From Candidatus Nitrospira neomarina (lineage in GTDB: Bacteria; Nitrospirota; Nitrospiria; Nitrospirales; UBA8639): 64,000 bases of DNA. The stretch lies in NCBI RefSeq assembly GCF_032051675.1, contig NZ_CP116968.1, positions 1,054,001 to 1,118,000 on the forward strand. Reading direction: 5' to 3'. The position numbers and the translations under genes are program-made. Under the pieces are notes generated by a model, which did not search any database, was not told the origin of the DNA, and was given only the letters and a program-made list of their open reading frames with translations. Shown here piece by piece: positions 1 to 7,223 of the stretch; positions within the stretch are counted from its first letter, which is position 1, and each line of letters opens with the position of its first letter.

Positions 1-226
1 GGAAGGTCACGGTTCGATTGACGGCGTTTCCGAATTCCTCATAGGTATAGCTTCGAACCATTCCGGAATCGTCGTAATATGTTAAGTACACCTCTTTCCT
101 CAGTGCCGGATCGGCCACCCGCTGCTGAAAAAAATTCGCAAACGAAGAATAGGGGATTTCGAGGAGCGGGTTTTCGTTCCGATGGGCCTCTTGAATATGT
201 TTATTCAAGGAAATCGTTTCAATCAT
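1..226 (-). CDS. Acyl-CoA synthetase / AMP-dependent ligase, N-terminal part (cut by left edge)
   Basis: The first 75 codons of a leftward gene are visible; the rest lies outside the window. The protein starts MIETISLNKHIQEAHRNENP and contains a stretch ending YTYEEFGNAVNRTVT. That pattern (a T-Y-x-E-F followed by x-x-V-N-R) is the usual N-terminal signature of AMP-forming acyl-CoA synthetases, just before the first nucleotide-binding motif. The ATG at 226 is preceded by GAGGG at a suitable distance. The gene lies 85 bp downstream of the CADD-like oxygenase on the same strand, so the two may be co-transcribed. The substrate cannot be judged because the binding pocket and the AMP motifs are missing from the window. 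The family call is moderately sure; a related adenylating enzyme is possible. Confidence 0.55.
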   Translation of the reverse strand, partial: MIETISLNKHIQEAHRNENPLLEIPYSSFANFFQQRVADPALRKEVYLTYYDDSGMVRSYTYEEFGNAVNRTVTF

Positions 227-311
227 CCGTTTTACCCTCTAAGTACTCATCCCCGGATTAGCATGAGGTCTCGTGAGCGAAGGCCATTTTCATCCTTAAC
301 CAAGGGTTCTT

Positions 312-1079
312 TCATCGCGCATCTCCGAGTGTGACATGCCTGTTCCTGGAATGCGCCCCGTGATGGTTGGGGATGTTCATCGTGCGTTGACGCTCAAGAC
401 CCATCCAGAACCCCTCTAAATAGTTCAGAACCTGTCGGACGCCGTCGTGAAAATCCTGTTGCTCCTGAACAGAGAGTGTCCCCTGAGCAGAGCCATGTCC
501 TTCCATGGCCGCAACTGCATGCACCATGGCTTCCTCATGAGTGGATTCCAGTTCACGATGGAAGGTGAAATACCTCATATCAAGGTCGGGAAATCTTTGA
601 CGACGCAAAGCCTGTAAGCCGGGAATGAGGTGATCCCACATGGTAATTGCCATGTTTTCCAGGCCAAATGAAGCTCCCATGGCTTGTTCATGGAGTCCGC
701 TGCTGTACAATTCTTCCAACCCCTCAATATAGGCCCGGGTAGAAGGCATCATCGGTGTAGTCAGGGCTTGATGAAGATCGATGTCGAGGGAACGCAGGAA
801 ATGCCGATAGAGCAACTCATGTCTGTTCTCAGGATTTCCCTCCCCTAATTCTGAGTACAAAACCCGTGTCAATTCCTCCGCTATGGATTCGTCCTCGGTG
901 TTGACCAGTTGTGCGACAAGAATTTTTGGAAAGAACCGGGCAAAGTTATAAAACTCCACTGCAAACGCATAGAGTTCTTCATCGGATGCGACACCCTTTT
1001 TAAACCAATTTAGGTAAGAGTTGTTAATGGCACCATGATGAAGTACGAACTCCCGCATCTCCCGATAAAATCCTGACAT
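312..1079 (-). CDS. CADD-like iron-containing oxygenase (haem-oxygenase-like di-iron family)
   Basis: This 255-residue protein belongs to the helical TenA/PqqC/CADD superfamily of haem-oxygenase-like di-iron oxidases. The likely metal ligands are E80, H87, E141, H174, E178 and H181; the last three form an H-x3-E-x2-H motif, and the spacing is almost identical to chlamydial CADD (E81, H88, E142, H174, D178, H181, from memory). CADD and a Nitrosomonas relative supply p-aminobenzoate for folate, CADD apparently by consuming its own tyrosine; other members decarboxylate fatty acids or oxidise amines. Tyrosines at positions 22 and 170 fall near the CADD residues discussed for that reaction. The protein has no signal peptide, so it is cytoplasmic. 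It reads divergently from the homogentisate operon and towards an acyl-CoA synthetase 85 bp away. That partner would fit a lipid-type substrate as well as p-aminobenzoate synthesis, so the reaction is unsettled. Confidence 0.8.
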   Translation of the reverse strand: MSGFYREMREFVLHHGAINNSYLNWFKKGVASDEELYAFAVEFYNFARFFPKILVAQLVNTEDESIAEELTRVLYSELGEGNPENRHELLYRHFLRSLDIDLHQALTTPMMPSTRAYIEGLEELYSSGLHEQAMGASFGLENMAITMWDHLIPGLQALRRQRFPDLDMRYFTFHRELESTHEEAMVHAVAAMEGHGSAQGTLSVQEQQDFHDGVRQVLNYLEGFWMGLERQRTMNIPNHHGAHSRNRHVTLGDAR

Positions 1080-1167
1080 GGTGGCCTCCTTAATCGGAAC
1101 CTATAAGTAAGTCCAATTCCAGTAGCTTTCTGTGGTGATTGCCAGTCATGAATTAAATGATAAAATG

Positions 1168-1211
1168 TTATTATCATAATAAAACTTTTATAGATAACAA
1201 GCAATGATTGC
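1168..1211. promoter_or_regulatory. Palindromes in an AT-rich divergent promoter region
   Basis: The gap of about 315 bp between the two divergent genes is strikingly AT-rich from 1140 to 1310. It holds two exact palindromes: TTATTATCATAATAA at 1168-1182 (7-bp arms around a C) and GCAATGATTGC at 1201-1211 (5-bp arms around a G). Either could bind a dimeric regulator serving both directions. No cognate regulator can be assigned. Confidence 0.35.
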
Positions 1212-1262
1212 ATATAGTAAGGATATTGTAGGGACCATTTTAATTGATAATTTAATAAAAGA

Positions 1263-1297
1263 TTGCCAATGATTATTTTTTAATGGTAAGTTATAAT
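1263..1297 (+). promoter_or_regulatory. Candidate promoter of the homogentisate/methylcitrate operon
   Basis: A perfect TATAAT stands at 1292-1297, about 100 bp before the first gene. The best -35-like hexamer, TTGCCA at 1263-1268, is 23 bp away, which is too far. Paired with TAAGTT at 1287-1292 the spacing is 18 bp. The region is promoter-like but the exact elements are uncertain. Confidence 0.3.
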
Positions 1298-1394
1298 TAA
1301 TTTGCTGGCTAAGGCTAATGACAGACCGGACGACACTGAGATTTATGAGGTCTGCAGGAGCCGTTTCATATTCCTGATAGGGAAGGAGAATCCA

Positions 1395-1946
1395 ATGGGT
1401 GACACGGTTGGAATTGATCACATTACCCTTTGTGTGAATGATCTTCATGCTGCCGAACACCTGTTTAACAACATTCTCGGTTTCCGAACGATCTGGTCTG
1501 CCGATGATGTGGGATCCGACAGATCTAGCATGGACACCATTGTGGTTCAGCGGAACAACATTCGAGTGGCCCTTATGCAAGGCCGGGATAAAACCGGGAA
1601 ATCACAGATTACGGAGTTTGTCGAACGGTTTGGGCCAGGCATTCAGCATGTCGCGTTGGAAGTGGACGACATCGAAACCGTGTGCCAGGAATGGGAAGCC
1701 CATGGCGTGAAATTCAGCGGACCCGTAAAAGAAGGTCGGGATGGATTCGGTCCGCTCCGTCAGCGTTTTACGTATCCCCTTTTTCCCGGCAGTGGAATTT
1801 TCTTCGAATTGACTCAGCGTAGACAGGGACAGGAGGAGTCAAAGACTTTTGTGAAGAGCACGGTCGAGTCCTTATATCAGGATATTGAGCGGGATCAAAC
1901 GCAGGGCGTCGAACAGACCATTATTGATTTTGGGCATATCCCCTAA
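1395..1946 (+). CDS. Single-domain HPPD-like VOC dioxygenase
   Basis: A 183-residue protein of the vicinal-oxygen-chelate fold. The metal triad of 4-hydroxyphenylpyruvate dioxygenase is recognisable: H9 in GIDHITL, H85 in GIQHVAL and E138 in FFELTQR. The tail YQDIERDQ also matches the HPPD C-terminus. Full-length HPPDs have about 350 residues in two domains, whereas this one is only the catalytic C-terminal half. The ATG at 1395 follows GGAAGGAG at the right distance; an upstream in-frame ATG at 1302 lacks such a site. It opens the operon and is followed after 44 bp by homogentisate dioxygenase, so conversion of 4-hydroxyphenylpyruvate (from tyrosine) to homogentisate is the natural guess. 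The missing N-terminal domain leaves room for another substrate. Confidence 0.75.
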   Translation: MGDTVGIDHITLCVNDLHAAEHLFNNILGFRTIWSADDVGSDRSSMDTIVVQRNNIRVALMQGRDKTGKSQITEFVERFGPGIQHVALEVDDIETVCQEWEAHGVKFSGPVKEGRDGFGPLRQRFTYPLFPGSGIFFELTQRRQGQEESKTFVKSTVESLYQDIERDQTQGVEQTIIDFGHIP

Positions 1947-1990
1947 GCAAGCATGGCCATAGCGGATTCATGCTGACAGAAAGGACCCCC

Positions 1991-3097
1991 ATGTACTTAA
2001 CACGGAAAGGTCAATCGCCCCGGCAAGCGCACGTCAATATTCCATCAGGGCTGTATGAAGAGGAACATGGACGCAAAGGATTTGCCGGTCCAGCTTCCCA
2101 TCTGTATCGATCCCACCCTCCAACCAACTGGCTTCGCATCGATGGGCCTTGCCGGCCTCGCGCCTTCCAGTGCAGCGACCTGACCCCTCCAGATTTTTTT
2201 TCCGGGGAAAGCCGGCCGGTTGAAATATTACGAAGTCCGGATGTCCTGCTGTCAATTTCCCGCCGGAAAGAAACGATGCCGTATTACTTTCGCAATGCGG
2301 ATGGCGATGAAGTGCATTTTGTGCATAAAGGGCGTGGCCTGCTGGAAACCGATTACGGCGTGTTGACCTATGAACCCGGAGACTATCTGGTCATTCCCAA
2401 AGGGACCACCTACCGTATGGTGGTAGAAGAAGGACCCGGTGTCATGTTGGTTATCGAAACTTCTGAACCTGTCATGCTGCCCGAACGGGGTTTGTTGGGA
2501 CAGCACGCTCTATTTGATCCCGAGGTCCTTGTGGTCCCCGAACTTTCAGCGCCCGTCACCACACAGCCTCAACATGAATGGGAGCTTCGCATCAAACGTG
2601 ATGGAACGTTTACCAAGGTGTTTTATCCTTTTTCTCCATTGGATGTGGTCGGGTGGAAGGGAGAGGTTTGGCCAACGAAACTCAACGTTCGGGATTTTCG
2701 GCCGGTGACCAGTCCCCGCTATCACTTGCCTCCGAGCGTGCACGCGACCTTCCAGGCGGGAAGGGTGTGGATTTCAACGTTTGCCCCCAGACCGCTGGAG
2801 AGTGAGCCAGGTGCATTGAAAATTCCCTTTTATCATCGGAATACGGATTTTGATGAAGTCCTGTTTTATCACGAGGGAAATTTCTTCAGCCGGTCGGGCA
2901 TCCATCCGGGAACCCTGACCCTGCATCCTCAGGGCATCCATCATGGACCCCATCCAGGCGCAGTTGAGGCCAGTAAAACACAAACACAGACGAATGAAAT
3001 CGCGGTGATGGTGGAGTCACAGCAGCCCCTTACCGTGATGCTTGAGGCTGAGGCTGTTGAATTAAAAAACTATTCCATGAGTTGGAGCACACCATGA
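1991..3097 (+). CDS. hmgA: Homogentisate 1,2-dioxygenase (short bacterial form)
   Basis: A cupin-fold ring-cleaving enzyme of 368 residues that would open homogentisate to maleylacetoacetate. The iron-site block is visible near residues 281-318 (counting from the ATG at 1991): a YHRNTDFDE segment supplies one His and an acidic ligand, and GIHHGPHPG supplies the second His. In the human enzyme the acidic ligand lies six residues after the first His; here that place is an Asp followed directly by Glu, so which one binds iron is open. The ATG at 1991 has AAAGGA upstream; an in-frame ATG at 1970 lacks a ribosome site. The stop overlaps the start of fumarylacetoacetase (ATGA), which indicates translational coupling. 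Confidence 0.85.
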   Translation: MYLTRKGQSPRQAHVNIPSGLYEEEHGRKGFAGPASHLYRSHPPTNWLRIDGPCRPRAFQCSDLTPPDFFSGESRPVEILRSPDVLLSISRRKETMPYYFRNADGDEVHFVHKGRGLLETDYGVLTYEPGDYLVIPKGTTYRMVVEEGPGVMLVIETSEPVMLPERGLLGQHALFDPEVLVVPELSAPVTTQPQHEWELRIKRDGTFTKVFYPFSPLDVVGWKGEVWPTKLNVRDFRPVTSPRYHLPPSVHATFQAGRVWISTFAPRPLESEPGALKIPFYHRNTDFDEVLFYHEGNFFSRSGIHPGTLTLHPQGIHHGPHPGAVEASKTQTQTNEIAVMVESQQPLTVMLEAEAVELKNYSMSWSTP

Positions 3098-4077
3098 AAC
3101 TTGTCACCTTCCAGGTTCACACTCCAGTCGGAAAATTTGCACGGGTCGGAGCATTCCACCATGAGTCCATCGTGGATCTGAACATGGCGTACACGCGGAT
3201 GCTGGCGGATCAAGGGGAAGCGCAACCCTACAGGCTGGCCACATCGGAAGTCCCGTCCTCTATGCTGGAACTCCTTCAGGGGGAAGTGTCTGCGATGAAT
3301 AGAGCCCGTGAGGCCTTTCATTATATTAGTGACAACGATCATGTGGTCCATGGACCTGATGGTGAAACGATTGTCTATACCAGGGAAGAGGTTTCGTTGC
3401 TTGCGCCGATCCCTCATCCCCCTCTCCTTCGTGATTTTATTGCCTTTGAGGCGCACATCGCCGCAACTTCCAAAAAACGAGGTCAACCGATACCCCCGGA
3501 GTGGTACAACGCGCCGGTTTATTATAAAGGCAATCCACAGACCATCATTGGACCCGAAGATGATCTGGTGTGGCCGTTACAGACGCAAAAACTCGATTAT
3601 GAGCTGGAGTTGGCCTGCGTCATTGGTCGAAAGGGGAGAGATATACCGGCGGATAAGGCGTGGGACTACATTGCCGGCTATACCATCATGAATGATTTTA
3701 GTGCGCGGGATATTCAATTCCTGGAAATGGCCTGTCGGCTGGGACCCGCGAAGGGGAAGGATTTTGCCACGGCGTTGGGGCCCTGTCTGGTGACGCCGGA
3801 TGAGATTCCAGACCTGAAGCAACTCGCCATGGAGGCTCGTGTCAACGGAGAAGTCTGGTCGAAAGGGTCCTTTGGAACCATTTACTGGTCGTTCGCTCAA
3901 ATGATTGAACATGTGTCCAAGGGAGAAACGGTCTATCCCGGCGAAGTGTTCGGCTCTGGAACCGTAGGTGGGGGATGTGGATTGGAGATCAATCGGTTTT
4001 TACAGCCGGATGATGTCGTGGAGCTGGAAATTCAGCCTATTGGCAAATTGAAAACGAAGATTACCAAGGAGCATTGA
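3094..4077 (+). CDS. fahA: Fumarylacetoacetase / FAH-family hydrolase
   Basis: 327 residues. It would split fumarylacetoacetate into fumarate and acetoacetate, the last step of the homogentisate pathway. Family residues fall in place: D114, catalytic H121 (R-D-F-I-A-F-E-A-H), E170 and E172 (DYELE), D201 in the ND-FSARD block, then the KGKDFATALGP loop typical of FAH proteins. An in-frame ATG at 3082 would overlap the previous gene more; the ATG at 3094 sits in the ATGA overlap with GGAG upstream. No maleylacetoacetate isomerase gene is present in this operon, so isomerisation would be spontaneous, glutathione-driven or encoded elsewhere. Confidence 0.88.
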   Translation: MKLVTFQVHTPVGKFARVGAFHHESIVDLNMAYTRMLADQGEAQPYRLATSEVPSSMLELLQGEVSAMNRAREAFHYISDNDHVVHGPDGETIVYTREEVSLLAPIPHPPLLRDFIAFEAHIAATSKKRGQPIPPEWYNAPVYYKGNPQTIIGPEDDLVWPLQTQKLDYELELACVIGRKGRDIPADKAWDYIAGYTIMNDFSARDIQFLEMACRLGPAKGKDFATALGPCLVTPDEIPDLKQLAMEARVNGEVWSKGSFGTIYWSFAQMIEHVSKGETVYPGEVFGSGTVGGGCGLEINRFLQPDDVVELEIQPIGKLKTKITKEH

Positions 4078-4079
4078 GC

Positions 4080-4862
4080 ATGAATCTGGTGCTTGAGAAA
4101 CACAAACGCATATCGGAGTTGGTCGATTATCAACGAAAGCTCTACGCGGGTTCAAGCGTCGAAGAACGGCTTCACGCGATTGTCGGAGAATCCCCCTCCT
4201 CTTCCCTATCGAAACATGAGGTCATTCGGATACTTCGCGACTCAATGGCGGTTCTGTTCGATACGCATGTATCTGTTGTGTCGGGCCACCATACCGCGAC
4301 CTATTTAGGATTTGAGTCCATCGCACGTGATGCGGATCTGCTTGCCCTTATCAGTGCGGATATGGGCCACTGGGTACTGGGGTTGGGTCAACACCATCGA
4401 ATCGATGGACTCCTAGTGCCGGCATCGGATGCACGTTTGTTGGCAGAGGGTATCGCGACAATCGTCAGCCCTCAGATGGCAATGAGAGTAGTCTATGCGC
4501 CATTCAATCACGATACAGGAAAGATTGGGGTGGAGATTCCCGAAGGCTCGATACAAAAAGGGGAAAATTTTGTGGTGATCAATGACGTTACCGCGCGAGG
4601 GAGTTGCGTCAATAAACTCAAAACCATTGTGAACGATCATGGCGGTCATGTCGTAGGAATGATGGTGTTTGCCCGTCGGGATAGCGGACAATTTCCATTA
4701 ATGGACGACTTGATGTCTCGCTATCCATTTTACTATGGGACCAACGTGATGATGCCTCAATGGGAAATTCAGGACTGCCCGAATTGTCGAGCCGGAGAAG
4801 AATTTTTTTCCTGGAAGGAGATGCCGTCCGATCTCAGGGCAAGAGGGGATGATGCTTGCTGA
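4080..4862 (+). CDS. Phosphoribosyltransferase-like protein (orotate PRTase-like) with CPNC tail
   Basis: 260 residues. A phosphoribosyltransferase core is suggested by the segment VVINDVTARGS at residues 165-175, the place of the PRPP-binding loop, followed by a helix and a strand ending in VVGMMVFARRD as in orotate phosphoribosyltransferases. The usual pair of acidic residues is changed: Asn-Asp instead of Asp/Glu-Asp. A Cys pair, CPNC, at 233-236 near the C-terminus could hold zinc. The ATG at 4080 follows AAGGAG at 8 bp, two bases after the fah stop; its end overlaps prpD by 14 bp. Nothing in tyrosine or propionate breakdown calls for a PRPP enzyme, so it may be a regulator or CoA/nucleotide-related enzyme rather than PyrE. 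The function is unknown. Confidence 0.6.
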   Translation: MNLVLEKHKRISELVDYQRKLYAGSSVEERLHAIVGESPSSSLSKHEVIRILRDSMAVLFDTHVSVVSGHHTATYLGFESIARDADLLALISADMGHWVLGLGQHHRIDGLLVPASDARLLAEGIATIVSPQMAMRVVYAPFNHDTGKIGVEIPEGSIQKGENFVVINDVTARGSCVNKLKTIVNDHGGHVVGMMVFARRDSGQFPLMDDLMSRYPFYYGTNVMMPQWEIQDCPNCRAGEEFFSWKEMPSDLRARGDDAC

Positions 4863-6237
4863 CCGCCTCGCCGAATATGCGGAGTATTTGACCTTCCAGA
4901 ACCTTCCATCGGACGTGATCCATGAGGTGAAGCGACGGGTGTTGGATAGCCTGGCCTGTGCATATGGTGCCACCACCGCACCCCCATGCAGGATTGCCAG
5001 GCGCCTGGCGAGCCGGATGATGCTTAAAGACGGTGCAACGGTATGGGGAACCCGCCATCGAACCAGTCCGGATCTGGCCGCTTTTGCGAATGGCACGGCG
5101 GTGCGGTATCTCGACTGCAACGATACCTACCTCTCTAAGGAGCCCGCTCATCCGTCAGACAATATTCCGGCCTGTCTGGCGGTTGCCGAAAGTCTTCATG
5201 TTCATGGCCGGCAATTTATTCAATCCATCGTGCTGGCCTATGAGATCCAATGCCGTCTTTGTGACGCCGCGGCGCTGCGCCCCCGAGGATGGGATCACGT
5301 CACCTACGGAGCGTTTTCTACCGCGGTCGCCACAGCCAGGCTGCTCAAGCTCCCTAAAAAACAGATCGTGCATGCGCTCAATCTGGCGGGTATTACGGCT
5401 GGAGCACTGCGTCAGACCAGAGTGGGGGAGGTTTCCCTATGGAAAGCCTGCGCGTTTGCCAATGCAAGCAGGAACGGAATCTTCGCAGGATTTGCGGCTC
5501 GCGAGGGTATGACCGGACCGGAGGCCATGTTTGAAGGAGAAAAGGGGTTTATGAAGGTGATTTCCGGGCCATTCTCTTTACCCGAAATGGGAGGACGTCA
5601 CGGCTCTTCCTTTAAAATTCTTGACACCTACATCAAGCCCCATCCGGTGGAATATCATGCTCAGTCGGCGGTGGAGGCGGCATTCGCCATTCGGGAACAA
5701 CTGATTGCTGCGTGTGGAGAATTCCCTGTCCACCGAATCAAAGCAATTATTGTCGGCAGTGGTGATGTGGCGATCGAAATCATTGGACGGGATCAGGAAA
5801 AGTGGCATCCCAAAACCCGTGAGACTGCTGATCATAGTCTCCCCTTTTGCGTGGCAGTCGCCCTGACGGATGGAAAAATATCTCCCCGGTCATTTTCCCC
5901 GCATCACCTGAACGACACCGTTCTGTTAAATCTTATGCAAAAAATCCGTGTTGAAGAGGTTAAAGAGTTTTCCGAGCGTTATCCGGATGCCATGGCCAAC
6001 AGAATTGATGTCACCCTGATGGACGGCAGGACGTTCACGGCTCAGATTGACCATCCCAAAGGTCATCCACGACGCCCGCTCACCGATCGCGAACTGGAAT
6101 TGAAGTTTCAGAAGTTGTCTTCACGGAAAATCGGCCAGAAAGATATAACCAACGTTATCCAAACCGTGTGGGAACTGGACCGTCTGAAAGACGTGAAGGA
6201 CCTGGTGTCGGCATTGCCAGTTATGGATAGACGATGA
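4849..6237 (+). CDS. prpD: MmgE/PrpD family protein, probable 2-methylcitrate dehydratase
   Basis: 462 residues, the normal length for PrpD. The family is clear from the N-terminal helical part (VKRRVLDSLACAYGAT), the segment containing HPSDNIPACLA, and the later part rich in VEYHAQSAVEAA and ADHSLPF motifs. PrpD dehydrates 2-methylcitrate to 2-methylaconitate in propionyl-CoA oxidation; relatives act on citrate, itaconate-type or iminodisuccinate substrates, so the exact substrate is inferred from the neighbours PrpB and PrpC. The gene overlaps the phosphoribosyltransferase-like gene by 14 bp and prpB by 4 bp. Two consecutive ATGs (4849 and 4852) follow an AGAGGGG stretch, and either may be used. 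No aconitase-like AcnD or PrpF gene lies nearby. Confidence 0.85.
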   Translation: MMLADRLAEYAEYLTFQNLPSDVIHEVKRRVLDSLACAYGATTAPPCRIARRLASRMMLKDGATVWGTRHRTSPDLAAFANGTAVRYLDCNDTYLSKEPAHPSDNIPACLAVAESLHVHGRQFIQSIVLAYEIQCRLCDAAALRPRGWDHVTYGAFSTAVATARLLKLPKKQIVHALNLAGITAGALRQTRVGEVSLWKACAFANASRNGIFAGFAAREGMTGPEAMFEGEKGFMKVISGPFSLPEMGGRHGSSFKILDTYIKPHPVEYHAQSAVEAAFAIREQLIAACGEFPVHRIKAIIVGSGDVAIEIIGRDQEKWHPKTRETADHSLPFCVAVALTDGKISPRSFSPHHLNDTVLLNLMQKIRVEEVKEFSERYPDAMANRIDVTLMDGRTFTAQIDHPKGHPRRPLTDRELELKFQKLSSRKIGQKDITNVIQTVWELDRLKDVKDLVSALPVMDRR

Positions 6238-7115
6238 GTGGGAAACCAAAAACCTCGCAGAGTCCGGCGCGCCGGTTTCGAACCGAGCTTCAAGGCGACA
6301 CGTTGGCGGTTCCGGGTGTATTTAATGCGTTTTCGGCTCGATTGGTTGAGGATGCCGGTTTTCCGGCCGCATACCTGTCAGGAGCGGGTCTGGCGGCTTC
6401 CCGGGCACTACCCGATATCGGGCTGTTAACGATGACGGAGGTGGTGACAGAAACCCGGTACGTGACTCAACGGGTTCAAATTCCCATCATCGTCGATGCC
6501 GATACGGGCTTTGGAGAGAGGCATCAGGTGTATCGGACGGTTCAGGAATTAGAATCAGCCGGGGCGGTGGGCATCCAATTGGAAGATCAGGTGTTGGCAA
6601 AACGTTGCGGCCATTTGCCCGGAAAAACCCTGATTTCATGTGAGAACATGTGTCAAAAAATTCAGTCGGCAGTTGAAGCAAAACAGGATCGGGATCTAGT
6701 CATTATTGCGAGGACGGATGCCCGGGCTGTGGAAGGTCTGGATGGGGCCATTGAAAGGGCTCGAGCTTACAGGGCAGCCGGTGCGGATGCGATATTCCCA
6801 GAGGCCCTGCAGTCTGCCAAAGAATTTCAAACGGCAGCTAAAGCCCTGAAATATCCCGGAAACATTCTGGTCGCCAATATGACTGAATGGGGACAAACTC
6901 CCTATATGACCGTTAAGGAATTCTCCGGAATGGGATATCACATTGTGCTGTTCCCCATGACCGTATTTCGTGTGATGGCAAAGGAAGGCCGAGCCGCTCT
7001 CCTGGAATTACAAAAACAGGGGACCCAACAAGCTTTCCTCGACCGCATGCAAACCAGGCAGGCATTGTACGAGGTGTTGGATTATCAAAATTATGAACGT
7101 GTGCCAACGGAATGA
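6234..7115 (+). CDS. prpB: 2-methylisocitrate lyase
   Basis: 293 residues of the isocitrate-lyase/PEP-mutase barrel family. It would cleave 2-methylisocitrate to pyruvate and succinate. The signature KRCGHLPGK places the catalytic Cys at 125; D88 and D90 (VDADTGFG) and E117 bind magnesium; YLSGAG near residue 50 binds the carboxylates. All catalytic positions look intact. The ATG overlaps the prpD stop (ATGA). Downstream the spacing to prpC widens to 108 bp, with a weak inverted repeat in between, so prpC may be partly uncoupled. Confidence 0.92.
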   Translation: MSGKPKTSQSPARRFRTELQGDTLAVPGVFNAFSARLVEDAGFPAAYLSGAGLAASRALPDIGLLTMTEVVTETRYVTQRVQIPIIVDADTGFGERHQVYRTVQELESAGAVGIQLEDQVLAKRCGHLPGKTLISCENMCQKIQSAVEAKQDRDLVIIARTDARAVEGLDGAIERARAYRAAGADAIFPEALQSAKEFQTAAKALKYPGNILVANMTEWGQTPYMTVKEFSGMGYHIVLFPMTVFRVMAKEGRAALLELQKQGTQQAFLDRMQTRQALYEVLDYQNYERVPTE

Positions 7116-7168
7116 AAGAGGCGCGTTGAACCCTCCGAACTCTGGGAATGTATCTGACGGCCTCTTTT
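7116..7168 (+). terminator. Weak inverted repeat between prpB and prpC
   Basis: AAGAGGC at 7116-7122 pairs exactly with GCCTCTT at 7160-7166, followed by two more T bases. The 37-base loop makes it a poor intrinsic terminator, but it begins directly after the prpB stop and could attenuate read-through into prpC. Confidence 0.25.
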
Positions 7169-7223
7169 AACCGCCTCAGGGCACAAAATTTTCCACAGGC
7201 CTGTAAAGAAAGGCAGGTGTGTC

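Noticed and set aside
79-261. Rightward 60-codon frame at the left edge
   Set aside because: It is antisense to the better supported acyl-CoA synthetase start and has no ribosome site.
1188-1580. Leftward 130-codon frame over the AT-rich control region
   Set aside because: It is antisense to the HPPD-like gene and low-complexity; the region looks regulatory.
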